Positions 49,516 through 61,100 of a DNA stretch of 64,000 nucleotides are shown in pieces. Source of the stretch: Saccharomycopsis malanga (Eukaryota > Ascomycota > Saccharomycetes > Ascoideales > Saccharomycopsidaceae); contig CP025322.1 in the NCBI GenBank assembly GCA_004014935.1, positions 62,001-126,000 of the forward strand, read 5' to 3'. A program made the position numbers and the translations under genes. Under the pieces are notes generated by a model that saw nothing but the letters and a program-made list of their open reading frames with translations, did no database searches and was not told the origin of the DNA. The first letter of the stretch is position 1. The number at the start of each line of letters is the position of its first letter.

Positions 49516-51011
49516 TTATTTGACGAACAAATGATGAATTTCCCTTCCACTTTTTTTCACTTTGAAGAGTTTTGAAGCTGACAGTTTGGGTTCTTTTGAC
49601 ATGTTCAAAGATTCAAGTTGTTTTGTAAAGTAGAATTGGTTCATAAGCTCTAGATCCCATTTTAATGATTTGGTATAGTCATTTTCCCTTAATTTTTCCG
49701 TAGTTGTTGAGACGTTATTGGTGTCAGCATTGTCTTTTTCAAATTCCCCAAATTTTGCGGATCCTGGAATGTTTTGGGTTTTTTCCAATATTGTTTTTTG
49801 CATTTCGGAATATTTTTGATTTTGTTCTTTTAAAATTTCCATTTCTGTTTTCAATTCGCCAAGTTTCTCTTTAAGAGATTGTGTTTCCTGTCTTAATTTT
49901 TGGGTTGACAATTCATATTTTTGTGTGATATCATCAACTTGTTTTTTCTTGTCCAAATACTTTTCGGTAATCTCTTTAATACATGCTTCGTTGTCTTGAG
50001 TGTTTTCAAAAGCATCATGTAAAAACAATGTTTGCTGTTTATAGGTTTCCGCTTGGTTTCTCGCCATTTCCAGCTCATATTTCAACGAATTGTTGTTTTT
50101 CTCCAGCTTGGCAATTCTGGTTTTCAATTCGTTCTTCATGTTCATATCCTCATTGTTGTTCCGGATTATGTTGATTTCGTTATCATAAATCGTCAATCTC
50201 ATTCTGGAATTTTTTTTCTTGCTATAGGAACCATATGTCAAGGATGATGACGAAGAAGAAGAAGGAGGAACCTGAGTATTTCTCAATAAAAATGATTCAA
50301 ACTGCTGTTTATCTTCTGCTTCTAAAAACGAAATCAACGTAATACACAAAGGAGCCTTTTTGCAATGTAAACCAACCTCAATAAATAAGGAGAATAATGC
50401 TTGGATTTGAACATAATCACCATAAGACAAATCGTTATTTCCACCTTTTATGGAAAACAGCTTTTGAGGAATAATCGATTTCAGGTAATAATTCAAAGTA
50501 TTGTTTCTATAAGACTCGCTAACACTTAATCTTGTGGCAGGTGCAAACATTGTGATGTGTGATCCCGGTGTTTTTGTCTCATCGCTGGATTTAACACGTC
50601 CATTCTCATCCATGCTATAAAAACATGCATTGGCATTTGGGTTGATCAAATGTGTATTATACTTTATATAGCAATGGCTTACCATATTCATCAACTTTTC
50701 AAAATATTTGATTTTCATCTCCATTCCTGCAATTCCATTTTCGTCATCATCAATATAAAACTCTTCAGAGTAATCTTCAATGGTGTCGTCCAAGATGTTC
50801 ATCAACAATCTGTTGATGATATTTGGTTGGATCACTTCAACAAATGTGTTTGATCGAGAAATGATTTGCTCGGGAAACTGGCAAAGCTAAAGTTGTTAGT
50901 TTTACCCTTTGTAATCTAGTAATCGGGAAAACACAATACAGTCTTTTGACATACCCAGTTGAAAACAGCATTAATAAAGTCTTTATTGACATTAGTAGAG
51001 TTCACAACCAT
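49516..51011 (-). CDS. Hook-like coiled-coil protein (possible dynein adaptor), two exons
   Basis: 475 residues after splicing: exon 1 50955-51011 (19 codons), exon 2 49516-50886. Exon 1 ends FINAVFNW and exon 2 continues LCQFPEQIIS, giving the opening helix of a Hook-type domain (xxxLxxWLxxF). A later segment (about 180-230; ALFSLFIEVGLHCKKAPLCITLISFL, EAEDKQQF) resembles the Hook consensus LLQLILGCAINCEKKQEHIQNIMTL. Residues about 266-400 form a long heptad coiled coil. A Ser-rich linker joins them. In animals and filamentous fungi, Hook proteins link dynein/dynactin to endosomes; S. cerevisiae has no recognised Hook. The identification is by pattern; other CH-like coiled-coil proteins are possible. 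Without splicing the frame has no proper ATG near its start. Confidence 0.62.
50887..50954 (-). other. Spliceosomal intron in the Hook-like gene
   Basis: 68 bp on the minus strand: donor GTATGT (50949-50954), branch site AACTAAC (50895-50901), acceptor TTTAG ending at 50887. Phase 0 between TGG and CTT. Removing it joins a clean ATG exon to the long frame, which otherwise starts only at a GTG. Confidence 0.88.
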
Positions 51012-51387
51012 CTTACTAATTTCAAAAACAACGTCAATCCTACTGATTAATGCTTATCAAAACATTCTTTGCACTTGTTTTGTTCATTTTGTTTTACTTA
51101 TTTCGTCCTTACATGCATGGTGAGATTATATGACCACTACAGCTCTTTATGTATTCCAATGCAAGAATCAACACTTCCTAAATAGCTAATAAAAATACAG
51201 CAAGGATTGATTATTGACAGATATGGGCAGCAAATAATGAAAATGATTTATTATTAATTTAATCACACCTTTAAGCCAATATAAATGGGCAAAATCACCT
51301 TACGATGGAAAATTGTAACCTATACAAAACATTAAATATACATACATATATATATATATATATCGTACAATAAAATACACAAGCAAA
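51012..51387. other. Spacer between the Hook-like gene and UPF3
   Basis: 376 bp holding the promoter of the Hook-like gene and the 3' end of UPF3. A (TA)n run lies at about 51346-51363. Confidence 0.45.
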
Positions 51388-52875
51388 CTAAGCATCATTT
51401 TTGTAATCAACCTTGGCACCCGTAGGTTCAGGAGTAGTTAGCGAGGTTTCTCTTTTCAAAATTTTCGGCTTTGTATCGCTGAAAAGCTCTTTTGAGAATG
51501 AACTTTCCACATATCCTGGCCTTTTGTAGGTATATGATGTCCTGCCTTTGGGTTTGGCGTAAAGACGAGATTTTGGCTTTGGATGGCGTTTTTCAGTCTC
51601 GTCAACTGCTATTCTCTCTGGTGTCCCCTCTTTTACAAAACCTGGCCGGTTTTCTGGCTTGCCCTTTTTAGAAAACGGTTTTTTCTCTGGTTTAGGGCTT
51701 TCAGATGAGCCTTCCTTATAACTTGGCTTGACTCGTGGTTTTTTCGGTTTGGCAGTTTTCTTATTTGCAAACGGAACAACGTCCGCTGTCTTTATATATA
51801 TCAGTCCTGATTTGTCACCGTTAGGTTTAGAGTTTTCTACATCTTTCTTTCTAAACGTAGTTTCCTTAGGCGAAGTAGGAATTCTAATACTGGCATGTTG
51901 TTTAGAAGGTTTCTGAGAAGGTTTTTGAGAAGGTTTTTGAGAAGGTTTTTGAGAAGGTTTTTGAGAAGGTTTTTGAGAAGCTTTCTGAGAAACTTTCTGA
52001 GAAGCTTTCTGAGAAGCATCACTGTTGATTGGTGCTTTCTTTGAATTATCCAGATTTGTTGCAATGTTTTCTTGCTCATCAGTGTTAATTGTCACACTAT
52101 TCTCTTTGTTAGATGTATTTTTGGATTCCTCGTGTTTTTCCTTGGCTTTAGCTTTTGCTTTTGCTTTGGCCCTTTTAACCTTGGCCGCAAATTTGGCCGT
52201 GGCCTTGGCTCGTGCATCGAGTCTTTCCCTTGATTTTTCAGAAATTTTTTCTTCAAAAGTTTTGTCTTTTACAGTTTCTACTGCTAATTTGGAACTTTGC
52301 TCTGATTCTGGTTTTTTCTTCAAATGTAACACTGTTGCCAAATCTGCAAGACTTTCGTCAACAAGCATACGTGAAAGAGTTGCTTCTGATATACATGAGC
52401 ATCCTATTGGAAAAAAACGCTCATCAGTGGTTTCTGCTTCTTTGTTTTTCATCTGCATAAACTTTTCGAGAAGTTGATCTGTTTCCAAGCTGAACCTTGG
52501 CTCAATCTTGTCAAAAAGACGTCCATTTGTTATAGGAAAACTTGTCATTTTCGGAAACTCACAGCTCTGGACATTGGGTACGATATCTGCCTGTTTGTCG
52601 TCACTAAAACAGAATTGGCGGCCTAACTCCGAGATCTTGGCAAGAAATGACTGTAGAGATGTGCCGGACTGAAAGTTAAGATACGTTCTGGAATATGTAG
52701 GCAACTCATAAGGATTCGAAGGATAGCTGCCCTTTACATAATACTTCTGATCTGAAAATTCAATCTGCTCATCTTGCAAAAGCTCCGCAAGCTTCTCATA
52801 AAACTCTTCCGCCGAAAGGTTTGGAGGTAAAAGTCTTATAATCACTTTAAACTCATTGGCAGGCGGTTGGCTCAT
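51388..52875 (-). CDS. UPF3: Upf3, nonsense-mediated decay factor
   Basis: 495 residues. The N-terminal Smg4/UPF3 domain (about 8-160) opens FKVIIRLLPPNLSAEEFYEKL, the family signature, and has the conserved YVKG, then YSRTYLNF pattern. Upf3 shuttles between nucleus and cytoplasm and binds Upf2. The C-terminal half is highly basic and repetitive: an Ala-Lys run near 225-240, nine SQKx repeats, and Lys/Pro/Arg-rich tail segments with likely nuclear signals. ATG at 52875 chosen; the frame is open four codons further upstream only from a GTG. Longer than the 387-residue S. cerevisiae protein because of the repeats. Confidence 0.88.
   Translation of the reverse strand: MSQPPANEFKVIIRLLPPNLSAEEFYEKLAELLQDEQIEFSDQKYYVKGSYPSNPYELPTYSRTYLNFQSGTSLQSFLAKISELGRQFCFSDDKQADIVPNVQSCEFPKMTSFPITNGRLFDKIEPRFSLETDQLLEKFMQMKNKEAETTDERFFPIGCSCISEATLSRMLVDESLADLATVLHLKKKPESEQSSKLAVETVKDKTFEEKISEKSRERLDARAKATAKFAAKVKRAKAKAKAKAKEKHEESKNTSNKENSVTINTDEQENIATNLDNSKKAPINSDASQKASQKVSQKASQKPSQKPSQKPSQKPSQKPSQKPSKQHASIRIPTSPKETTFRKKDVENSKPNGDKSGLIYIKTADVVPFANKKTAKPKKPRVKPSYKEGSSESPKPEKKPFSKKGKPENRPGFVKEGTPERIAVDETEKRHPKPKSRLYAKPKGRTSYTYKRPGYVESSFSKELFSDTKPKILKRETSLTTPEPTGAKVDYKNDA
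51907..52014 (-). repeat. 12-bp coding minisatellite in UPF3
   Basis: Nine tandem 12-bp units encoding SQKA, SQKV, SQKA and six SQKP. The SQKP units on the 51907 side are almost identical, pointing to recent unit gain or loss. Confidence 0.92.
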
Positions 52876-55219
52876 GATGATTATCACAAGAACGGCTGCT
52901 AACTAAAAAAAACTTGTAAGTTTTCAGTAAGTTTTTACCTTTTAAAGTAAATCAGTCTCGTTTTAAGGAAAAAAAAGCCTTGTATAGCACTAATTTCTCT
53001 CGAAATCATTCAATATATATAGTTACTATTCTTAGCCACAATTTGTCACTCCGACAAGTCGAGAGACTACTAAAAAGGCTGGAATATATGCTTACTAATT
53101 TATTAGGTAATATATTGATTTAACGTGGCCCATAAGGTCAGATAATATTTTTATAATCATGATGGACCAAGCCACTCCAAAAAGGTTATTTGTTGATCAA
53201 TATCGTAGGACTATATTGTATATAATTGATGCCTTTTCATTTTGCACTGCTGATTTTAGCGAGGCGTGTATTTGCTTCTTATGTACACTGTCTCTCTTAT
53301 GGGGCTTGGTGAGAATCCACATAATGGAATAATCTCATTAAAAACTTGTACAAAAAACTAAGAAATAAATGTTGTAGTTTTGTTGAGGAATATGAAATTT
53401 CCTTTTATTTATTGCTTCACAAAGTATAAAGTTGTTAAAAATACCTTATAAATTAGAAAAGCCTTTTCACAGAATGTTGAAAATGTTAAGAAAGTTTCAT
53501 CAATTCTAATTCACTGTCCTGTTACAACAGCCAACGACAATTATGATTTTAAAGTGTTAGTTAAATAAGAAATGCACCGCCGTAAAGACCATGTCAATTT
53601 TCAAATTGGCCTACAATTTTGTATTAGGCTAGCTAAATATTGCTGTCATGTTTTGAAATAGATTAGGAATCAACACAAAAAATAAAGAGCTTGTCTTTTA
53701 TAGAAACGAAACTGTTTGAAAGCTTCACCAAGTTACGTCTCTTATCCAAAACGTAACCTAGATATACTATTTGATTCACTTGCCATTATATATTATTATT
53801 TTGAGATGTCTAAATGGGCAATTTGAATTACAATTTTGAATGTTTATAGAACACCAAATAGAAGTGATATTTGTAAATAGACAAATCAGCGCTTCTCATA
53901 TTATTATTGTAAACTATACTTTAGGCGGAAGACAAAAGGTTGATCGCTTTTCTTTTTTTTACTCTTTGATGACAATATTTCTCTTTTACAAGCAAAACTT
54001 ACAAAGGTACATCATCTGCCCAGATAATAGTATATAAAAAGTCATTATTCTTCATAAATAAGTTTTTGTATCATTATATGCTTTTAGTTCTATGGTTTGA
54101 TCGACTAAATACATTTGGTTTCTTCATTCCATGTTTATGCTGTTTACAAGTGCTCCCGTTCGAAGCACTATTTACCACTTTATTTCCTACTTTTTTTTAG
54201 ACTTCTTTTATATTACCAGCTTTCGTTTTCCCATTTTCCGTTTAATTCAAAACCCAACCTTAAAATTACAGATTTCTTAGAGCATTTATACATTACCATT
54301 CAATATATAGATTTCCTACAAAACAATACATTTGGGCTTTTAATAGCAAGGGGCATTTGTATTTCTGACAACATCACGTAAAACATTGCCATCAGCAGAG
54401 TAATCTGCTTTTAAGCTACTTGTACAAATGACCTTTTCAACTACAAGAACACACAACGTAAAATAGTTGTACTGATTTTCACCAAATAAATAAGACCAGA
54501 AGACCGTTTACTCGGACGATTGCTCTCTACGACAGCCTGATGCACACACCAAAGTAGATAAGACACCTCAAACTTGTGTACTGGACAAGAATTTTCTCAT
54601 ACCAATTGGCAAAGTGTAATAAAAACAGTACACAGTTGTTTATTTTGATATTACCAATTCTATCGAAGCCAAAACAAAACATGGCTAAAAACAGTCACAA
54701 CGCCGGGTAACTAAGTATACGCGGATTTGCATATATGCATACATTATTTCTTGGAAAGTTACGAGCACTTAAATTTCCCAATACGGGGGCGGCGATGAGG
54801 CTTATGTATAGTTAAGCCATATTGCATGTGACATTCACGAGGATATAACAGTGCTTATTGGCGAAGACGTGCATTAGTTTCATGCTAGGCCATGCTGTAT
54901 TATGCCACCTTTCGCAGGAATCCATGTGCCTGTCTCATTTATATGCATATGGACGTTGGTTGACGCTTATTGGTGCAGCCGAGGTAAAGAAATCGTTGTT
55001 CCTGAAGCAGGAACAGTGGCTTTTAAGCAGAGATCCGTTTGGTTTTCGTCTCGGAAGTTCCCTGATTTGTAGTGTTTGCTTGCGATTCTTCAGCATGGGC
55101 TAACTAACGCATTTTTGGTAATATATATCTATATATATCTATATATATATCTATATACTTGTAAATTACAGTGTATAACTATTTATAATACTTTTGTTTT
55201 CTAGAGGCTAGGATCAATC
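52876..55219. other. Long intergenic region upstream of UPF3
   Basis: 2.3 kb with no credible ORF and no SINE copy. A GC-rich block CGGGGGCGGCG lies near 54785. A (TATATATC)n microsatellite lies at about 55121-55156, close to the small ORF's stop. Confidence 0.4.
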
Positions 55220-55441
55220 TTAAAGTTGTCTTATTTTCTTTAGTTTCCGAATAACAAGGAAACCCCCAATATAACCTGCAGAGACAATAGGCCCTTTAAC
55301 CACTAGCCCATAACCAACAATAGGCAGTCGCAATATTGCAAAGAACAGCTTACAGTGTTCCCCTATTTTGTTTTTGATTATTCCGGGTTCTTGGAAGTCT
55401 TTTATTGAAGGAAAGGAGGCTGATTTTGGTTTCACCACCAT
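55220..55441 (-). CDS. Possible small membrane protein (73 aa)
   Basis: ATG at 55441 opens MVVKPKSASFPSIKDFQEPG. A hydrophobic stretch (FFAILRLPIVGYGLVVKG, then IVSAGYIGGFLVI) and a basic end KLKKIRQL follow. One or two membrane spans with a lysine-rich tail would suit a small organelle membrane protein. No family recognised. It is divergent from the mannosyltransferase, sharing a 204-bp spacer. Confidence 0.42.
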   Translation of the reverse strand: MVVKPKSASFPSIKDFQEPGIIKNKIGEHCKLFFAILRLPIVGYGLVVKGPIVSAGYIGGFLVIRKLKKIRQL

Positions 55442-55645
55442 TCCACGTTTCAAGCGTTTATTTCAACTTCCAACTCACATTTTGTAAAAGAAAATTTCAT
55501 ATATAGTTTTGAGGGCCTGTTTTGATTTGTCAATTTTTAATAGGAAGGCTGTGCCGAATATTGTCCATCACAATTCAATTTTAACACATATATTTTTCAA
55601 GATTGTCTTATTCAAATACTTTACAACTCAGCACTTCAGTTTTCA

Positions 55646-56893
55646 ATGACACCGTTGTTCAAAAGTAAGGTGATACAGTTTGCCGTCATATTACTTGTTG
55701 GTGTGTCACTTATTCTTAATCTTCAGTATATATCCAGAAATTATGGTAATTCCAAATTAGGCACTATCAAAGAGACTTCCGCAGCTACAAATCCCGAGGT
55801 TGCCAAGCTCAATGAAGATGTTCAGCAAGCTGCTAATACAAATGACCAATCTTTGACGTCACTGGAAATCATTGACAAATATTCAACATTGCAATATTCG
55901 TCTTTAGCAGTGGACAAAGTAAATGGTTGTTTTGTCACTCTTGCCAGAAACTCCGATTTATGGGGTCTTGTTGATTCTATACGTTCCGTAGAAGATCGTT
56001 TTAACAAAAAGTTCCATTACGATTGGGTTTTTCTCAATGATGACGAGTTCACCGAAGAGTTCAAAGAAGTCACCACTGCTTTGATCAGCGGAACCACCAA
56101 ATACGGAAAGATTCCAAAGGAACATTGGTCGTATCCGGAAAGCTTGGATCTTGAAAGAGCTGCCAAAGCTAGACAGGATTTGGCTGCTCAAGGAGTGATC
56201 TATGCTGATTCTGAGTCTTATCGCCACATGTGCCGTTTTGAATCCGGGTTTTTCTATAAACATCCATTGCTACAAGAGTACGATTGGTACTGGAGAGTGG
56301 AGCCAGATATCAAGTTTTTCTGTGATATCAATTACGATTTGTTCAAGTACATGGCGGATAATGACAAGATGTATGGATTTGCCATTTCCATCCATGAGTT
56401 TGTAGCCACCATCCCATCCTTGTGGACACACACTAAAGAGTTTTTGGCTGACAATCCTCAATATGTTGCTCCTAATAATTTGTTGGACTTTATTTCTAAT
56501 GATAATGGCGCTAGTTACAACTTGTGTCACTTCTGGAGTAATTTTGAAATTGTAAATTTGAGCTTTTTCCGGAGCGAAGCCTACGAAAAGTATTTCAATT
56601 ATTTGGATAGAACAAACAACTTTTTCTACGAACGTTGGGGCGATGCGCCTATCCATTCCATTGCCGCTGCCTTGTTCTTGGACAAGAGCAAGATCCACAT
56701 GTTCAATGATATTGGCTATAGTCATTCTGTGTATCAGAATTGTCCGATTGACAAAGACGTCAGATTAAGTCATAATTGCGCTTGTAACCCTGATAACGAC
56801 TTTACTTTTAGAAGTTATAGTTGTTCCACCAGATACTTTGATGTCCAAAAGATGGAAAAGCCAAAGAACTGGAAACAATACACTGACCATTGA
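55646..56893 (+). CDS. MNT1: Kre2/Mnt1-family alpha-1,2-mannosyltransferase (GT15)
   Basis: 415 residues, Golgi type II membrane protein: short cytosolic N-terminus, one span at about 10-27, stem to about 85, then the GT15 domain. Signature segments in order: NGCFVTLARNSDLWGL, HYDWVFLNDDEFTEEF, ESYRHMCRFESGFFYKHPLL, YDWYWRVEPD, FAISIHEF, YNLCHFWSNFEI (the conserved Glu near the catalytic site), ERWGDAPIHSIAAALFL, and the Cys-containing C-terminus. The family adds mannose from GDP-mannose to O- and N-linked glycans. Which of the MNT1, MNT2 or KTR genes it matches cannot be decided here. Confidence 0.92.
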   Translation: MTPLFKSKVIQFAVILLVGVSLILNLQYISRNYGNSKLGTIKETSAATNPEVAKLNEDVQQAANTNDQSLTSLEIIDKYSTLQYSSLAVDKVNGCFVTLARNSDLWGLVDSIRSVEDRFNKKFHYDWVFLNDDEFTEEFKEVTTALISGTTKYGKIPKEHWSYPESLDLERAAKARQDLAAQGVIYADSESYRHMCRFESGFFYKHPLLQEYDWYWRVEPDIKFFCDINYDLFKYMADNDKMYGFAISIHEFVATIPSLWTHTKEFLADNPQYVAPNNLLDFISNDNGASYNLCHFWSNFEIVNLSFFRSEAYEKYFNYLDRTNNFFYERWGDAPIHSIAAALFLDKSKIHMFNDIGYSHSVYQNCPIDKDVRLSHNCACNPDNDFTFRSYSCSTRYFDVQKMEKPKNWKQYTDH

Positions 56894-57741
56894 TCGTCAA
56901 GAAAGATTTTCCACCTTCTGTTCACCTTTATGTTTTAATTATGTTCGCATTTGTTCCTTTGCATTTTAATTTTTTTTCCTGTTTTTGATTTCACATCTGT
57001 TTTCTAACCAAGTGTATATTTATTGGTTGACCCATATATAGAGCTTTTTGCAATAAATTGTTTCTCCTATTATTGACGATTGTGTAAGTGTATATGGTGG
57101 GATGTATGTTGTGCCATCTAAGCAAAGGCCCTACAAGGTTGGAAAAAATGCTTTTAATAACAATCCAGTCAAATTGCAGCAGTTGTTGGGAAATATGAAT
57201 ATATAATGTATGGTAATTAATCACTAGAAACGATTTTCGAAAAAGCATTATCTATTTGAAACTAGAAGAATCATAATATATGAACGATTTATATAAAATG
57301 TACCTTGAAGCAAGCTCTACAATGTCAATAGATCAAAATAAACAAAAAGTCGAGATTCTTACAGGTTCGAAAAAACTACTGTAACAATAACTACATATAG
57401 ACATAAACGCATCAGTCAATCCGGGCTACTCAAGTTTCCGTGGGTAGCTTGAATAAGAGAAGATAATCAAAAAGTGGAAAATCGAGAGTTATCTTGCCAA
57501 TTACTATATAAATAACATCAATTGGAATATTCCTCATCAAGTCAAACAAAACACCCTTCATATTGGCGTCCTCATTAGTTAGGACATTAGGCTAAATGGC
57601 CATCGCAAACCATGTGACCATTACGAACTTTTCTTGACATTACCATTATAATTTTTCAGCTTTGAATCAAATATAATACCTTATCTCATCAAAGAGGTAA
57701 TATTCCAAACTGGTGCTAGAAAAGCTGTGTAGCATTGATGA
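56894..57741. other. Spacer between the mannosyltransferase and tRNase Z genes
   Basis: About 850 bp. It contains a 13-codon upstream ORF (57596-57637, ATG GCC start) that would precede the tRNase Z frame if transcription starts early. No GTATGT donor with TACTAAC branch was found that could supply an upstream ATG exon. Confidence 0.4.
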
Positions 57742-58194
57742 TTTGAACGTTTTGGCTATATTCTTGATCGGTTTCAATATAATATAAATCAAGTTCAATT
57801 TGTGTTCTTTATTCTTGTTCAAGGATTAAAGAATCTAAACAATTTCTCGAGAGTATTGAAACTGAGCAGTGTTTTGCGCTTCTACTGTACGGTGTTGTTA
57901 TCCAAAGGCGTTGTGGGCCCCAGCAGGTTTTCTAGCTGTTTTGAAGGCGGCGGAGCCATTGCTTATTTTTCGACGCTGTTCAGTGTATCAAAAAAAAAGA
58001 AAGTCTTGACAAAGAAGCAAATTGCACATTTGGGAGTAACTACTCCAAAGGCTATAAAACCAACTTCAAAGCTTGTAGAGAATTCACCTTCAAAACCTAA
58101 CAAGAACGTCACCAGGGTTCAGAGGACGGACTTGCCATCGCTTACAGACCAGTCGGGGAAAGAGACCAAAACCAGGCTTGGAAACCCAAATCTA
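57742..58194 (+). other. Open N-terminal extension of TRZ1 without an AUG
   Basis: A stop-free stretch of 151 codons in frame with TRZ1, from just after TGA (57739-57741) to the first in-frame ATG. Its middle part (LKNLNNFSRVLK, SVLRFYCTVLLSKG) is Arg/Lys/Ser-rich, hydrophobic and acid-free, like a mitochondrial presequence. A basic linker follows (SKKKKVLTKKQ). Near-cognate codons in frame include GTG at 57802 and TTG at 57859. One CTG lies in the presequence-like part. Confidence 0.55.
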
Positions 58195-61100
58195 ATGAAG
58201 AGGCTTTCTTCAAAGAGACTGTCCAAGCGAGTAAAAAGGCAGAGAGCTCAACTAAACGAAATCTACAAGGCTTTTCATTCTAGTGAGCTGAATCACACCA
58301 AGACGCAACCCTCTAATATGGTGGTTTCCAAAGACAAAGGCACAAAGAAGTCGTTTCCCATCAGCACCAAGTTTGGGTTGCATACGGTGGTGCAACCGAA
58401 ATCCGATTCTCAGCATCCATGTTTGATGATAGAGGCCCAGTCGGGGCACAAGTATCTTTTTGGTAACATTGTGGAGGGATCTCAGCGGATCTTTAATTCT
58501 GACTCTATAAAGTTGGCTGGAATACAAGGGGTGTTTCTCACAGGACTTCTTAGCTGGAGCAAACTAGGTGGTCTTCCTGGATTCATCTTAAGTGTGAGTG
58601 ACCAAGGGGTGAAGAACATAACAGTGGCTTATGGCAATGAGCTTTTGCAATATTTGGTAGCCACTTGGAGATATTTTGTATTTAGAAAAGGTATGGATTT
58701 GAATTGTAAGTTGATCGATTTCGACAAAAAGGCGTTTTCTGATGATTACTTGAAGGTCAAAGGTTTTCAAGTCAGCAACAGCCTTTCAAGTGAAAAGCAT
58801 GCTATTTTCGAAAATAATGATACTGAAAACAACGCTAGTCGTTGGTCCATCAAATATTTCCTAGACAAAATCATTTCACAAATGTTTCCTTTGGATGAGC
58901 CTGCAAACAATCCCAATACAAATTTGAATGATGCCACAGCGACAGAGTTCTCAAAATCAGATCCTGACATGTCTGATGACCATGTAAACACCAAGCTTCC
59001 AGATTTAAAGGCCGCGAACACCGATTTAAACTATTCCACAAATTATTTGGTTGAGTTCAACCCTATCAGAGGCAAGTTTGACAAAGGCAAGGCAGTGGCT
59101 CTAGGGGTTCCTCCAGGCAAATTATTTGCTCAGTTGAGTAGTAATCAAGCCGTTACACTTGAAAATGGGACAGTAGTCCAGCCAGATCAAGTGTTGGAAC
59201 CTCCAAGATATTATAAAAAGGTCCTCATCTTGGATATTGTTTCCAAAGATAATTTGTTGAATTTACTTTCGGTGGTTGAAACAAAGTTCAATGATCCAGA
59301 ACATAGCTTGCAGAATGTAGGCTTGGTATACTATTTTTTGGACAAGTCCATAGACCCTGTTCTGGACAGCAGTTTCCGCAAATTGCCATTGTTTCTCAAT
59401 GAAAAGTTTGGGGCTAAAAATCATGTCATCAGTCATCCAGATTATTCTCCAAATTTATTCAACTTTGACGCTGCTGCTGTCAACGTTTTCCGGCTAAAAT
59501 CTTTGGCCCCAAACAATTATGTTTTGCCCCAATTTAGTCTTAAGCCTAAAAAGATGTTAAAGTTTGATACTGACCAGATAAATGTCTTTCCTTTGACGAA
59601 ATCCCAGGTTTTTGATGTAACATATGATGAACATGTTAATTACGCTGAAGCGCCACACCCTACCGATGTCCAGCAGTATTGGGATAGTTTGTTTGCTACA
59701 ACGTCTAAGCCAAAACAACCTGAGTTTGATAAAGTTTTAGAAAATGCAGAGCACAGTTTTGAAAAACAACTCAATCAACTTATAACCGGCGTAGATAGTA
59801 AGGATAGGCAACAAAGCTTGAAAGACTATGTGCAAACCATTGCTTTGGGAACTGGTTCAGCACTTCCGGCCAGACTTCGAAATGTTAGTTCCACCATAGT
59901 ACGAGTTCCTTATATAGATGCAGGTACTTTAAGATTCCGAGCTATAATCTTAGATGCTGGCGAGAACACCTTGGGATCACTTAGAAGAATTTATAATGAA
60001 AAACAATTGTTTGAGTTTTTCACTAAGGAATTGCAACTAATTTACTTGAGTCATCTACATGCCGACCACCATTTAGGCATAGTGTCACTTATTGAAGAAT
60101 GGTGTGTTCAGAATACTGACAATGCACAGGCTGTCTTGTACCTAGTTGCTCCATGGCTGTACAGGTTATTTATGAACGACTTGAAAACCGTAGGCTCCAA
60201 TTTGGATTTCCGCAAGCTTCGTTTTATCAGTTGTGAGGACTTTTTAGTGACCCATAAACTTTGTGAAATCCGTCAGTTTGATGAAAGCTCTCAAGTTTTA
60301 GAGTTGATTCATAAACGTTCCAAATGTGGTGCCAATGTCTTTCCGGACAAACTGGATAATAGTGCGGAATTTGATAAGGAGGAAACACATTTTGCTGAGG
60401 AGACATTTGATAGAGATGACCCATCTTTTGTTGATGACAACGACGAGAACAATGGTCTTGTAGTACTGTACGAAAAGGAAGACTATAAGCACATACGGGT
60501 TCATCCAAGAGATAGGGCAAAACGAGACGTGGCATTGATATCAGAAGTTTACAAAAAGTTGGGTCTTGTTGAAATTATCACTAACAGAGCGCTTCATTGT
60601 CGCTGGTCATATTGTGTAAGTTTTGTGTTTGCCTTAGATAACAAGCACGGAAAGCCAGTTAATAGCCTGGTAAGCCATAATATTTTTAAAGTAAGTTATT
60701 CTGGTGATACAAGACCTTCGACTATGTTTGCCACTATTGGACAAGACTCAGATTTGCTTATCCATGAAGCAACGTTGGAGGACGAGTTACAGCAAATGGC
60801 AAAATTAAAAATGCATAGTACCATTTCCGAAGCCATCGATATGAAAAGACAGATGAAGGCGAAAAAGTTGATATTGACCCACTTTAGTCAACGCTACCCT
60901 AAACTTCCCGACTTTTTTTCATCCTTTGGCATCGCTAAAGAAGATGAACAAGAGGAGGTATTAAATAACAATAATGAGCAGGAGGAATTGTTCGATAAAA
61001 AGAATGAAAGTCTGTCTGTTGAAGGATTTCAAGAAATGGAGTTGTCTGCAGGAAAAGGCCAAGGAAATTTAAACATCGAATTTGCTTTTGACAGTTTAAT

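Noticed and set aside
54858-55103. 81-codon plus-strand frame upstream of the mannosyltransferase
   Set aside because: It begins with a non-ATG codon and has no protein-like organisation.
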